This document shows positions 27,042 through 36,057 of a DNA stretch of 64,000 nucleotides, in pieces. Within the stretch, counting starts at the first letter, position 1, and the number at the start of each line of letters is the position of its first letter. The notes below the pieces were generated by a model. The model was given only the letters and a program-made list of their open reading frames with translations, was not told where the DNA came from and did no database searches. Position numbers and translations under genes: made by a program. Source of the stretch: Cohaesibacter gelatinilyticus (GTDB lineage: Bacteria; Pseudomonadota; Alphaproteobacteria; Rhizobiales; Cohaesibacteraceae); the NCBI RefSeq assembly GCF_900215605.1, contig NZ_OBEL01000001.1, positions 1,674,001 through 1,738,000 of the forward strand, in the 5' to 3' direction.

Positions 27042-29672
27042 ATGGACGTTGTCATTGTAGAGTCACCGGCTAAAGCCAAGACGATCAATAAATATCTCGG
27101 CAAGGACTATAAAGTTCTGGCTTCATATGGCCATGTACGCGATCTTCCGTCCAAAGACGGCTCCGTTCTGCCAGATGATGACTTCAAGATGACCTGGGAG
27201 GCGGATGCAAAATCCAAGAAACGCCTTACGGAAATTGCCAGTGCCGTCAAAGAATCCGACCGCGTCATTCTCGCGACTGACCCCGACCGCGAAGGGGAAG
27301 CCATTTCGTGGCATGTGTTGCAGGTTCTAAAGAATAAACGGGTTTTGAAAGACAAGCCCATTCAACGTGTGGTGTTCAATGCCATTACCAAGAAGTCCAT
27401 TCTGGATGCCATGGAAAATCCACGCGACATCGACGCGCCATTGGTAGAAGCATATCTTGCCCGCCGCGCGCTGGATTATCTGGTCGGATTTACCCTGTCA
27501 CCAGTTCTATGGCGTAAATTGCCCGGGGCACGTTCTGCAGGGCGTGTGCAATCAGTTGCACTACGCCTTGTTTGCCAGCGAGAAACCGAGATCGAAGCAT
27601 TCCTCCCGCAGGAATACTGGTCTATCTTTGCCGATCTGTCGACCGCTGGCAGTGATGATGTCCAGGCACGTGTCGTATCCGTCGATGGCATCAAGAAAAA
27701 CCGGCACGACATTGGTAGTGAAACCGAAGCAGCTGATATCAAACAGCTGATCGAACAAGCCAACATAACGATCCAGTCTGTTGAAGCGAAACCGGTCAAA
27801 CGCAATCCGTTCGCACCTTTCACCACCTCTACCCTGCAGATGGAAGCCTCCCGCAAGCTTGGTTTTGCCGCAGCCCGCACCATGCAAATTGCCCAGAAGT
27901 TGTATGAAGGCATCTCTCTGGGTGGTGAGACTACAGGTCTGATCACTTATATGCGTACCGACGGTGTGCAGATTGCACCGGAAGCAATTGGCCCCATCCG
28001 GGGTGCCATTGAAAACGAATTTGGCAAGGATTATGTACCGGAAAAACCGCGCTACTATTCCTCAAAAGCCAAAAACGCCCAGGAAGCTCACGAGGCAATC
28101 CGCCCGACCGATATTTTCCGCCATCCAAAACAGATGGCCAGATATCTGGATGAAGAACAACTCAAACTCTATACTCTCATCTGGCGCCGAACCATGGCAT
28201 CCCAAATGGCCTCTGCCCAGATTGAACGCACCACTGTTGAGATCGTAGCTCAACATGGTTCTCGTTCTGCCGGTCTGCGTGCAACCGGCTCTGTTGTGCG
28301 CTTTGATGGTTTCCTGACGCTCTATACCGAGACCAAGGATGACTCGGACGACGAGGAAAGCAAACGCTTGCCACCAATGAGCGAAGGTGAAGCTTTGGCC
28401 CGCAAAGGTGTGACGGCTACTCAGCATCATACCGAGCCTCCACCACGCTATACTGAGGCTACCCTCATCAAGAAAATGGAAGAATTGGGTATTGGCCGTC
28501 CTTCCACCTACACAGCCACCCTTTCCGTGTTGCGTGATCGCGACTACGTAGAGTTGGACAAAAAACGTCTGATCCCATCGGGCAAAGGCCGTCTGGTCAC
28601 GGGCTTCCTGTCCAATTTCTTTGAGCGTTATGTACAATACGACTTCACAGCCAGCCTGGAAGAAAAACTCGACAAGATCTCCGCAGGCGAGCTGCAATGG
28701 AAAGATGTGCTGAAGGAATTCTGGGAAGACTTCTCCCAACATGTCGATGGCACCAAGGAGCTGCGTGTTTCTCAGGTACTGGACACCCTCAATGAAGTAC
28801 TCGCCGCCTATGCCTTCCCGCAGAAGGAAGAAGGCAAGGACCCGCGTGTATGTCCATCCTGCGACAATGGTCAACTTAGCCTGAAAACCAGCCGCTATGG
28901 TGCCTTTGTCGGTTGCTCCAACTATCCAGAATGCGGTTATACCCGCCAGCTGGACAACGGAAATGGCGAACAGCAGGAAAATATGGGCGATGGCCCCAAA
29001 ATGCTGGGCGTCGATCCGGAAACCGGCCTTGACGTATCGCTGCGCACTGGTCGCTTCGGACCTTATGTCCAGTTGGGCGAAGAGAAAAAGCCTCCTCGCT
29101 CCTCCATTCCAAAGGGCTGGGATCCACAAAGCATTGATCTGGAGAAGGCCCTGCAACTGCTGTCATTGCCGCGCCCAGTCGGCATGCATCCGGAAGACGG
29201 CAAGGAGATCAAGGCAGGCCTTGGTCGCTATGGTCCGTTTGTTCTGCATGACGGTACCTATGCAAATCTGCCAAGTGTCGATGACATCTTTACTGTCGGC
29301 CTCAACCACGCAGTGACCCTTTTGGCTGAAAAACGCGCCAAAGGTGGTGGTCGCCGAACCGCTCAGGTCCTGAAAGAACTGGGCGATCATCCTGATGGCG
29401 GAGCGATCTCGGTCAAGGACGGCCGCTATGGTCCTTATGTCAATCATGGCAAGATCAACGCGACACTGCCGAAGGACACCGATCCACAATCGGTCACGAT
29501 GGAACAGGCATTGGAGTTGATCGCAGCCAAGGCGGGCAAAACTGGTACCAAGAAAAAGGCGCCAGCAAAGAAAACCGCCGCCAAGAAAACGACAGCGAAA
29601 AAGACCACAGCCAAGAAAACAACCACAAAAAAGGCAGCGACCAAAAAAGCCGACGCTGCCGACGACGCCTGA
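27042..29672 (+). CDS. topA: DNA topoisomerase I (type IA)
   Basis: Relaxes negative supercoils. The 876 residues include the Toprim domain (VIVESPAKAKTINKYLG; acidic cluster Asp80, Asp82, Glu84 in ATDPDREGEA), the type IA core with active-site Tyr303 in TGLITYMRTDG, a zinc-binding region near residue 605 (CPSCDNGQLSLK, then CSNYPECGY), repeated C-terminal GRYGPYV modules, and a final 40-residue lysine-alanine-threonine tail of AKKTT repeats resembling histone H1. GAGACGG precedes the ATG. rnr starts 24 bases after the stop. Confidence 0.97.
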   Translation: MDVVIVESPAKAKTINKYLGKDYKVLASYGHVRDLPSKDGSVLPDDDFKMTWEADAKSKKRLTEIASAVKESDRVILATDPDREGEAISWHVLQVLKNKRVLKDKPIQRVVFNAITKKSILDAMENPRDIDAPLVEAYLARRALDYLVGFTLSPVLWRKLPGARSAGRVQSVALRLVCQRETEIEAFLPQEYWSIFADLSTAGSDDVQARVVSVDGIKKNRHDIGSETEAADIKQLIEQANITIQSVEAKPVKRNPFAPFTTSTLQMEASRKLGFAAARTMQIAQKLYEGISLGGETTGLITYMRTDGVQIAPEAIGPIRGAIENEFGKDYVPEKPRYYSSKAKNAQEAHEAIRPTDIFRHPKQMARYLDEEQLKLYTLIWRRTMASQMASAQIERTTVEIVAQHGSRSAGLRATGSVVRFDGFLTLYTETKDDSDDEESKRLPPMSEGEALARKGVTATQHHTEPPPRYTEATLIKKMEELGIGRPSTYTATLSVLRDRDYVELDKKRLIPSGKGRLVTGFLSNFFERYVQYDFTASLEEKLDKISAGELQWKDVLKEFWEDFSQHVDGTKELRVSQVLDTLNEVLAAYAFPQKEEGKDPRVCPSCDNGQLSLKTSRYGAFVGCSNYPECGYTRQLDNGNGEQQENMGDGPKMLGVDPETGLDVSLRTGRFGPYVQLGEEKKPPRSSIPKGWDPQSIDLEKALQLLSLPRPVGMHPEDGKEIKAGLGRYGPFVLHDGTYANLPSVDDIFTVGLNHAVTLLAEKRAKGGGRRTAQVLKELGDHPDGGAISVKDGRYGPYVNHGKINATLPKDTDPQSVTMEQALELIAAKAGKTGTKKKAPAKKTAAKKTTAKKTTAKKTTTKKAATKKADAADDA

Positions 29673-29696
29673 GAAACGGGCGAGGATTGAGCTTAA

Positions 29697-31997
29697 GTGA
29701 AACAAAAGCGCAGAAGCAGGATCGATGACAGCCTGCCTACCAAAGCGGATATTTTAGCTTTCATCGCAGAAAATCCGGGTCAAGCAGGCAAACGCGAAAT
29801 TGCACGCGCTTTTGGCATCAAAGGAGCAGCCCGTATCGGACTCAAGAAGCTCCTGAAAGAGCTGACAGAAGACGGGCATCTGGAGAAAAACCGCAAGCGG
29901 CTGGTCAAATCCGGAGAGCTACCCTTCGTCGGAGTCTATCGCATCACGGAGCGCGATTCTTTTGGCGACTTGCTTGCCCTCCCCATGAAATGGGATGAGG
30001 AAGAGCACGGCCCCGCCCCCAAGGTTCTGATTCAACCAGACAAGAAATCCAAGGCTGTTCCCGGAATTGGCGACCGAGTGCTTGCAAAGCAGCTCGATAA
30101 GGATATCGAACATGACACAGCCAAATTCACGGCTCGGGTCATCAAGATCCTACCTGTACGCCAAGACCTGATTTTGGGAATCTATCGACGCGACACCGTC
30201 CATGGCGGCGGTCGTCTGGTCCCGATCGACAAGAAAACCCAGGAAATGCCGATCGATGATTCCGGACGAGGCGATGCGGAAGAAGGCGATCTGGTTTCCG
30301 TCACTCTGACCCGCACTGGTCGTGGCAAAACACCTCGCGCTCGCGTGCAGGAAGTCATCGGCCCGATGGCATCAGAGCAGGCTGTCAGCATGATCTCCAT
30401 CCATGCTCTGGACATTCCTTACATCTTCCCGCCAGCGGTACTGGAAGAAGCCGAGAATGCCACGCATCCCGGACTGATGGGACGAGAAGACTGGCGTGCT
30501 ATTCCGTTTGTCACCATTGATCCGGCGGACGCCAAGGATCACGATGATGCCATCTTTGCCGAGCCCGACGAAGATCCAAACAATCCCGACGGCATCATTG
30601 CCTATGTCGCAATTGCAGATGTTGCTCATCACATTCCATTTGGCTCCAATCTGGACAAGGAAGCGTTGAAGCGCGGCAATTCGGTCTATTTCCCTGACCG
30701 GGTTGTTCCAATGCTACCAGAGCGGATCTCAAACAATCTGTGTTCCTTGCGAGAAAAAGAAGATCGTCCATCGCTTGCTGTTCGCATGATCTATAACGCG
30801 GATGGCAGAAAAATCCGCCATAGCTTCCATCGTGTCATGATCAAGGTCGCCGCGGGCATTTCCTACAATCAGGCGCAAGCCGCAATTGATGGTGAACCGG
30901 ATGACAAAACCGGACCATTGCTGGACCCGATCCTGAAACCTCTTTGGGATGGATACGCAGTTCTGAAAAAAGGGCGAGATGATCGCTCCCCCTTGGAGTT
31001 GGATATCCCTGAACGAAAGCTGATCCTGAAGCCTGACGGCATGCTGGACAGGGTCTTTGTGCCAGATCGTCTGGACGCGCATAAGCTCGTCGAAGAATTC
31101 ATGATCCAGGCCAATGTGGCAGCTGCGGAAAGTCTGGAAAAACATAAGCAAGCTCTGATCTACCGCATCCATGATGTCCCTTCCTTGCCAAAGCTGGAAG
31201 GCCTTCGCGAATTTCTTGCATCCTTGGACGTGAACCTGCCAAAAGGCGGAAATCTGCGCCCGGAAATGTTCAATCGCATTCTTGGCAAGATGGGCAACAC
31301 GGAACATGGTCCATTGGTCTCCACGGTCATTTTGCGCACGCAATCGCAAGCCGAATATCATCCGGCAAATATCGGCCATTTCGGTCTAAACCTGCAAAGA
31401 TATGCACATTTCACATCACCAATCCGCCGCTATGCAGATTTGATTGTTCATCGTGCCCTCATATCAGCCTTGAATTTGGGAGACGATGGCCTTCCTGGTG
31501 GTTTTGAGCCCAAGCTGGAAGCCATTGCTGCCGCCATTTCAAGCACCGAGCGACGTGCCATGGCAGCGGAACGCGAAACCAAGGATCGCCTGATAGCGAG
31601 CTTCCTGGCTGACAAGGTTGGCGCAAAATTCCATGGCAAAATCGCAGGTGTCACCAAGGTTGGCCTGTTCGTGCAACTGCATGATACTGGTGCGGATGGT
31701 TTTATTCCGGCAAAAACACTAGGTCACGATTATTATCATTTTGACGAAGCCAATCATGCCATGGTGGGAGAAGCCACAGGTGAGACCTACCGCTTGGGTG
31801 ATCAGGTAGAAGTGAGGCTTGTGGAAGCAGCACCTATGGCCGGTGCATTGCGGTTCGAGATGTTAACGCCTGGCACGAAGTCGAGCATAAAAGGCCGGGT
31901 GAGCAAAGGCCCCTTTCGCAAAGGCCGAAACGGCAGATATTCAGGTCGAAAAAAGCCAGGGACCACACGTCCACGCCGCAAATCCGGTCGCCAATAG
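29697..31997 (+). CDS. rnr: Ribonuclease R
   Basis: A 3'-5' exoribonuclease of 766 residues. It has an N-terminal winged-helix domain (about 15-70), cold-shock-type OB domains, the RNB catalytic domain with VTIDPADAKDHDDAIFA supplying the metal-binding aspartates, HFTSPIRRYADLIVHRAL, an S1 domain (about 650-735), and a basic tail rich in Arg, Lys and Gly. It starts with GTG; GAGG lies 11 bases upstream. It follows topA by 24 bases and is probably co-transcribed. Confidence 0.96.
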   Translation: MKQKRRSRIDDSLPTKADILAFIAENPGQAGKREIARAFGIKGAARIGLKKLLKELTEDGHLEKNRKRLVKSGELPFVGVYRITERDSFGDLLALPMKWDEEEHGPAPKVLIQPDKKSKAVPGIGDRVLAKQLDKDIEHDTAKFTARVIKILPVRQDLILGIYRRDTVHGGGRLVPIDKKTQEMPIDDSGRGDAEEGDLVSVTLTRTGRGKTPRARVQEVIGPMASEQAVSMISIHALDIPYIFPPAVLEEAENATHPGLMGREDWRAIPFVTIDPADAKDHDDAIFAEPDEDPNNPDGIIAYVAIADVAHHIPFGSNLDKEALKRGNSVYFPDRVVPMLPERISNNLCSLREKEDRPSLAVRMIYNADGRKIRHSFHRVMIKVAAGISYNQAQAAIDGEPDDKTGPLLDPILKPLWDGYAVLKKGRDDRSPLELDIPERKLILKPDGMLDRVFVPDRLDAHKLVEEFMIQANVAAAESLEKHKQALIYRIHDVPSLPKLEGLREFLASLDVNLPKGGNLRPEMFNRILGKMGNTEHGPLVSTVILRTQSQAEYHPANIGHFGLNLQRYAHFTSPIRRYADLIVHRALISALNLGDDGLPGGFEPKLEAIAAAISSTERRAMAAERETKDRLIASFLADKVGAKFHGKIAGVTKVGLFVQLHDTGADGFIPAKTLGHDYYHFDEANHAMVGEATGETYRLGDQVEVRLVEAAPMAGALRFEMLTPGTKSSIKGRVSKGPFRKGRNGRYSGRKKPGTTRPRRKSGRQ

Positions 31998-32156
31998 AAA
32001 ATATACGTCTTTATACGCATTTTTGCAGACAAATCAGTTGATCTATGTTTATCTTGCCGCGGACAGTTGGCTCGAAAGTGTCACAACCATAAAATAACAA
32101 GGACTATGTGAACGCAATTCCCTTCTGTCAGGACTGGAACCTGTGAGGAGATACCT

Positions 32157-32576
32157 TTGAATAGCCAGATCACAATCACCTCCACACCTGCACGGCCATT
32201 ATGGCCTGCTTTGGTGAATGGTGCCAAATGCCGTTGCCCCAATTGCGAGCAAGGCAAGTTATTTGATGGATTTTTGAAAGTCGCTGATACTTGTACCAAT
32301 TGTGGTGAGGACTATTCCCATCAGCGCGCAGATGATGCACCACCCTATTTCACCATTTTCATTGTCGGGCATATCGTAATTCCGCTTCTCATCTGGGCAG
32401 AAATTACATTCAGACCGAGTTTGACCATTCATATGCTGATCTGGATTCCCATCACCATTGCCATGTCATTGGCTTTTTTGCGCCCCATCAAGGGCGTAAT
32501 CGTTGCCTTGCAATGGGCTAACTATATGCATGGTTTTGATCCAAATTCAGAATCGGATTTCCCCGAGAAGGCCTGA
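32157..32576 (+). CDS. DUF983 membrane protein
   Basis: A 139-residue inner-membrane protein of unknown role. The N-terminal part has a zinc-ribbon-like set of cysteines (Cys25, 27, 30, 46, 49: CRCPNCEQG and CTNCGEDY), followed by two hydrophobic segments (IFIVGHIVIPLLIWAEI and IWIPITIAMSLAFL). It begins with TTG: GAGGAG lies six to seven bases upstream and no ATG fits. The gene lies between rnr and a NUDIX hydrolase in the order seen in rhizobia. Confidence 0.9.
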   Translation: MNSQITITSTPARPLWPALVNGAKCRCPNCEQGKLFDGFLKVADTCTNCGEDYSHQRADDAPPYFTIFIVGHIVIPLLIWAEITFRPSLTIHMLIWIPITIAMSLAFLRPIKGVIVALQWANYMHGFDPNSESDFPEKA

Positions 32577-32752
32577 ACTCTCCTTCAAGACCCGAAAGGT
32601 CATCATGTACTGGAACAAAGACCAGCCGAAAAACCCGTTTGACCTCAAAAGCTAACGAACTTTTGTTTAATACTACCAAAGCCCAGCATGACTCAACAGG
32701 CAAAGCGATTGTCATCAATAGTGTAACTGCCTATGATCCGCTCATATTCCAG

Positions 32753-32782
32753 CTCCCGAGCATCCTGATGATGTCTCGGGAG
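32753..32782 (+). terminator. Terminator between DUF983 and NUDIX genes
   Basis: CTCCCGAG (32753-32760) pairs perfectly with CTCGGGAG (32775-32782). A T-rich stretch follows after seven bases. The preceding 180 bases hold nothing else evident. Confidence 0.5.
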
Positions 32783-32835
32783 TTGCGCCTTTCTTTTCAG
32801 TGGCGACCCGGTCTGGAACAAAGCGGAAAATTATC

Positions 32836-33591
32836 ATGACAAGCAACCCTCAATTTCATCCAGCTCTTACCGAGAATGCCCTGAGCCATTGGGACAAGAG
32901 CCTGACCGGAATCAAGCCCAAAGATGCGGCAACTCTGATCATTCTTGACCGAGAACACGGAGAGCCGAAGGTCTTGATGGGGCGCCGACACATGCGCCAT
33001 CGTTTCATGCCTGGCATGTTCGTCTTTCCAGGAGGCCGCCTGGATGCAAGCGACAGTAGTGTTCCCTATTCCCGCGACATCAATCCCAAAGTCATGAAGA
33101 AGCTTCAGCATCGTGCCAAGAACGGCAGCAGTGATGCGCGCATGCGTGGCCTCCTGATGTGCGCAATTCGCGAGACTTACGAAGAAGCAGGCCTGTTTTT
33201 AGGTGTCAAAGATGATGATCCGAAGATCGGTATAGAAGGTTGGGAAGCATTTACCGAGAAGGGTATTGTCCCTGACTTGGATCCGTTTCGCTTCATCGCG
33301 CGTGCAATTACTCCTCCAGGCCGCACTCGCCGATTCGATACCCGTTTCTTTGCAGTCGATGCGACCCATATCATCGAACGCCTCCCTGAAGGCCGCGGAC
33401 CAACTGAAGAATTGGAAGATTTGCACTGGTTAACGATTCCCGAGGCCAAAAACCTGGAACTGCCGCGGATCACACTAGAGATTCTCGACCAACTGGAAGT
33501 TCGTTTGCAGCAAGATCCTGACTTTTCACCCAATGTCAAAACGCCTTTTTACTACATGGTCGGCCGCAAAATGGTACAGGATATGATCTAG
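32836..33591 (+). CDS. NUDIX hydrolase, NUDT19-like
   Basis: A 251-residue NUDIX hydrolase. The NUDIX box is split: FPGGRLDA near residue 65, then after a 40-residue insertion the helix RETYEEAGL near residue 115. This arrangement resembles NUDT19/NUDT7-type hydrolases, some of which act on coenzyme A derivatives, so a nucleoside-diphosphate-linked substrate of that type is possible (inference). The frame is open to 32800, but the ATG at 32836 has GCGGA upstream and a good start sequence. Confidence 0.88.
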   Translation: MTSNPQFHPALTENALSHWDKSLTGIKPKDAATLIILDREHGEPKVLMGRRHMRHRFMPGMFVFPGGRLDASDSSVPYSRDINPKVMKKLQHRAKNGSSDARMRGLLMCAIRETYEEAGLFLGVKDDDPKIGIEGWEAFTEKGIVPDLDPFRFIARAITPPGRTRRFDTRFFAVDATHIIERLPEGRGPTEELEDLHWLTIPEAKNLELPRITLEILDQLEVRLQQDPDFSPNVKTPFYYMVGRKMVQDMI

Positions 33592-33679
33592 GGCCTGCCT
33601 CTAGATGGCATATTAGGGTAAAAAGCCACGCAAATTGATCAAGATAGGCAGTTTGACGTCGATAATCACCATCAAACTC

Positions 33680-33707
33680 TTGACAATAGGCCAACATTGC
33701 TTAGTTT
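33680..33707 (+). promoter_or_regulatory. Likely sigma-70 promoter of rpmG
   Basis: TTGACA at 33680-33685 and TAGTTT at 33702-33707 are separated by 16 bases and lie about 75 bases before the rpmG start, leaving a leader of roughly 65 bases that contains the hairpin at 33741-33775. Confidence 0.45.
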
Positions 33708-33740
33708 GTCGCCTCGAAACAGATTTTTATAGCTGGGACG

Positions 33741-33775
33741 GACTTTTCCGCTCAGCCTAGAAAGACGGAAAAGTC
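33741..33775 (+). promoter_or_regulatory. rpmG leader hairpin enclosing the ribosome-binding region
   Basis: GACTTTTCCG (33741-33750) pairs perfectly with CGGAAAAGTC (33766-33775), ten base pairs, extendable by one G-U pair, with a 15-base loop. The stem ends four bases before the rpmG ATG, and the only Shine-Dalgarno-like bases (CGGA) lie in its 3' arm. As folded it should block ribosome binding, which suggests translational control, for instance feedback by a ribosomal protein. It is not a terminator: there is no U-tract. Confidence 0.6.
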
Positions 33776-33779
33776 TAAA

Positions 33780-33947
33780 ATGGCAAAAGCTACAACAATC
33801 AAAATCCGTCTCGTCAGCACCGCTGACACGGGTTACTTCTATGTTACCAAGAAGAATTCCCGTACCATGACGGAAAAAATGGTCAAGCGGAAGTATGATC
33901 CGGTTGTCAAGAAACATGTAGAATTCAAAGAAGCCAAAATCAAATAA
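33780..33947 (+). CDS. rpmG: 50S ribosomal protein L33
   Basis: A 55-residue protein reading [20 protein letters not shown] and continuing with [20 protein letters not shown] and the basic end [14 protein letters not shown], a standard bacterial L33. This version lacks the zinc-binding CxxC pairs (C- type). The start is preceded by the leader hairpin at 33741-33775. A very strong terminator follows, so it is a single-gene transcript. Confidence 0.97.
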   Translation: MAKATTIKIRLVSTADTGYFYVTKKNSRTMTEKMVKRKYDPVVKKHVEFKEAKIK

Positions 33948-33970
33948 GGTTTCTGGAATTTTCACAAAAC

Positions 33971-34007
33971 AAAAACGCCGCCTGATGGGTCATCAGGCGG
34001 CGTTTTT
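33971..34007 (+). terminator. Very strong terminator of rpmG
   Basis: A perfect 17-bp stem: AAAAACGCCGCCTGATG (33971-33987) pairs with CATCAGGCGGCGTTTTT (33991-34007), loop GGT. The flanking A- and T-runs make it potentially bidirectional. Confidence 0.95.
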
Positions 34008-34141
34008 GTTTGTATCAACCCCACTCTTCCCTTCATGCAAAATCATTTTAGCAACTGAGTTTCTTGTTCCTCAATCGCAGCACACGGCTACACTCGGCAA
34101 TAAATAAACATGTGTAAGGGAGGAATGAGAGAAAGGATGGC

Positions 34142-34251
34142 CGGTTCGAAAGCAGACCACTTGAGGAGGCCACTCTGCTGCGCCCGAACCGACCAAACCC
34201 CACGGCCCCAGGAGATGCGGCGGACCTGGCATACCGTAGGGGGAACTTTTT
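34142..34251. ncRNA. Candidate structured non-coding RNA
   Basis: A G+C-rich island in A+T-rich surroundings with two nested stem-loops. First: CGGTTCG (34142-34148) with CGAACCG (34185-34191), enclosing AGCAGA (34151-34156) with TCTGCT (34174-34179). Second: CCCCACGG (34198-34205) with CCGTAGGGG (34234-34242, one bulged A), enclosing CCAGG (34208-34212) with CCTGG (34225-34229). A run of five T follows at 34247-34251, so the + strand is slightly favoured, but a perfect CtrA-type box at 34361-34375 would suit a minus-strand promoter. Neither strand holds a convincing protein. It matches no RNA family I can name. Confidence 0.4.
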
Positions 34252-34595
34252 CAAACAACTTGAAGGCAAACATGTGTCGCAAATGTGACCACACAGCTAC
34301 GCACGCTACCTGTTGCACTGCATCAGCCTAACAAAAAGCAAGAGATTTTCAACGAATAGTTTAAAGCTTTATTAAGTTTACGCAATTTAAGTGAAGTTTT
34401 AAGGTTAATAATACCACAAACATCACACAAATGAGAGTTAAATACAAATTTTAGTAACTCCCACAATATTTTAATGCGCAAAAATACGTATGATGTAGAC
34501 AGAGATGCTCAAAATTATAAATGAAAACCTCCCCTTCCCGGATCTGATTCCGTGAGCAAGCAACAGCCAAGGCCTAGAGGAAGAGTTGAACAATA
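34252..34595. other. A+T-rich intergenic region with CtrA-type half-sites
   Basis: No gene is seen in the remainder of the 640-base gap between rpmG and pleD. Besides the box at 34361-34375 there are further TTAA half-sites at about 34387-34406. A pyrimidine stretch (ACCTCCCCTTCCC) near 34527 on the + strand is followed by a small hairpin and then the pleD-side terminator, but no promoter was found. Confidence 0.35.
34361..34375. promoter_or_regulatory. Perfect CtrA-type box TTAA-N7-TTAA
   Basis: TTAA at 34361-34364 and TTAA at 34372-34375 are separated by seven bases, the alphaproteobacterial CtrA full-site pattern. It lies in no gene's known promoter: rpmG ends to the left and pleD ends to the right. 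It could serve the structured region at 34142-34251 if that is transcribed leftward. In such A+T-rich DNA a chance match is possible. Confidence 0.35.
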
Positions 34596-34628
34596 AAAAC
34601 CCCGGTCAAACGAATTGACCGAGGTTTT
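34596..34628 (-). terminator. Terminator after pleD
   Basis: AAAACCCCGGTCAA (34596-34609) pairs with TTGACCGAGGTTTT (34615-34628) with one mismatch. A- and T-runs flank both sides. It lies 24 bases past the pleD stop on the minus strand. Confidence 0.8.
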
Positions 34629-34651
34629 TTCAAAGTCATATATGTGAGTGC

Positions 34652-36025
34652 TCAGGCTGCATTGGAGACAACACGGTTACGCCCATCTCGTTTGGCCGTA
34701 TAAAGTGCGTTATCCGCAAGCTTCAACAATTCATCCTGTGTCTTGGCTCCGTTATCAACCGATGCAAGCCCAATGGAAATGGTCACATCAATCATCTGAC
34801 GTCCCTTGTGAATGATAAAGGGTTTCTCCGCTACCTTCTTTCGAATACGTTCAGCCACCACCATGGCCAAGGCCATATCGGTATCAGGCATCACGACCAC
34901 GAATTCCTCTCCACCGTAACGGCAGACCAGGTCGATACCACGACAATTTTTACGCATGCGATTGGCAAACTCTTGCAGTACTTCATCACCTGCATCATGA
35001 CCATGAGTATCATTCACGGATTTGAAAAAGTCGATATCCATCAATAGAACCGAAACCGGCTTTTCTTTTTGCTGAGCAGCAGCAAGCAAAGAATCCAAAT
35101 GAGTGCTCATATATCGGCGATTGTAAAGCTTGGTAAGTCCATCGACAATCGCCAGTTCCATGGTGTGCTGAATGGAGTTCCGCAACGCATCTGTATAGCG
35201 CTTTCGCAACACCTGCGTATGCATGCGCGCCATCAGTTCATTGCGATCAATCGGCTTACGAATATAGTCATTCACGCCCAAATCCAGAGCACGCATGATC
35301 CGCGGTTCATCGCTCTCATCAGCCAGAACGAGGATTGGCAACATCCGGGTCTTTTCAAGACTGCGCATTTGGGAACAAAGACGCAAGCTATCATGCGTAC
35401 GCATGTTCAGATTAATCAACACACAATCAAAAGCTTCATCAGCACAAAGCTTTATGACCGCCTGCGGATCATTCTCGCAGATAAGATCAAAGACACCACG
35501 AACCTGCTTTCGAATACGCTCCGCGTTGGATCGCTGATCGTCAACCAGCAGAATCCGCCCACCTTCGATATTATTCAGATCTGCAAACAGAGCACCATCA
35601 TCCAATCCCATTTCCTCGGAGGTATTGGCACGCGTGCGCAATTCATCAGTCAGCATTTTAATACGGACAAGGCTTTTGACACGAGAGATCAACGCCATGT
35701 CATTAAGTGGTTTGGTAAGAAAATCGTCAGCACCAGCCTTCAGACCGGCCACACGATCAGAGACTTGATCGAGCGCTGTTACCATCACAACAGGAATATG
35801 CATGGTCCGAGGATTCTGTTTGATCCGGCGGCAAACTTCAAATCCATCCATTCCGGGCATCATGACATCCAGCAAAACAATATCGACAGAATGCTTGTCC
35901 AGAATATCAAGGGCTTCTAGCCCCGAATGCGCACAAAGCACATCAAAATAATCAGCCAACAACCGTGCTTCCAGCAGCTTGAGATTGGCAGGTATGTCAT
36001 CGACGATCAGTACGCGTGCCGTCAT
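34652..36025 (-). CDS. pleD: Response regulator/diguanylate cyclase PleD
   Basis: A 457-residue REC-REC-GGDEF protein making cyclic di-GMP; in Caulobacter it acts at the developing pole and is switched on by phosphorylation of its first receiver domain. The first REC has the phospho-acceptor Asp53 (VLLDVMMPGMDG) and the Lys105 region (LTKPL). The second REC (about 155-275) is degenerate: Asn205 stands at the acceptor position. The GGDEF domain has the active GGEEF motif at 371-375 and the inhibitory RxxD site at 362-365. GGGGAG precedes the ATG. divK lies immediately upstream (32 bases). Confidence 0.96.
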   Translation of the reverse strand: MTARVLIVDDIPANLKLLEARLLADYFDVLCAHSGLEALDILDKHSVDIVLLDVMMPGMDGFEVCRRIKQNPRTMHIPVVMVTALDQVSDRVAGLKAGADDFLTKPLNDMALISRVKSLVRIKMLTDELRTRANTSEEMGLDDGALFADLNNIEGGRILLVDDQRSNAERIRKQVRGVFDLICENDPQAVIKLCADEAFDCVLINLNMRTHDSLRLCSQMRSLEKTRMLPILVLADESDEPRIMRALDLGVNDYIRKPIDRNELMARMHTQVLRKRYTDALRNSIQHTMELAIVDGLTKLYNRRYMSTHLDSLLAAAQQKEKPVSVLLMDIDFFKSVNDTHGHDAGDEVLQEFANRMRKNCRGIDLVCRYGGEEFVVVMPDTDMALAMVVAERIRKKVAEKPFIIHKGRQMIDVTISIGLASVDNGAKTQDELLKLADNALYTAKRDGRNRVVSNAA

Positions 36026-36057
36026 ATCATCTCCCCACAGATATCAGGGTACAACCC

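Noticed and set aside
28062-29156. 364-codon frame antisense to topA
   Set aside because: It is a shadow of a conserved gene; topA motifs on the other strand explain the open frame.
34141-34191. tRNA-like GGTTCGAA sequence
   Set aside because: No acceptor stem or D and anticodon arms can be drawn around it; it belongs to the long hairpin.
34088-34331. Protein frames on both strands of the rpmG-pleD gap
   Set aside because: Unusual composition, poor starts and no family; nested stem-loops explain the region better.
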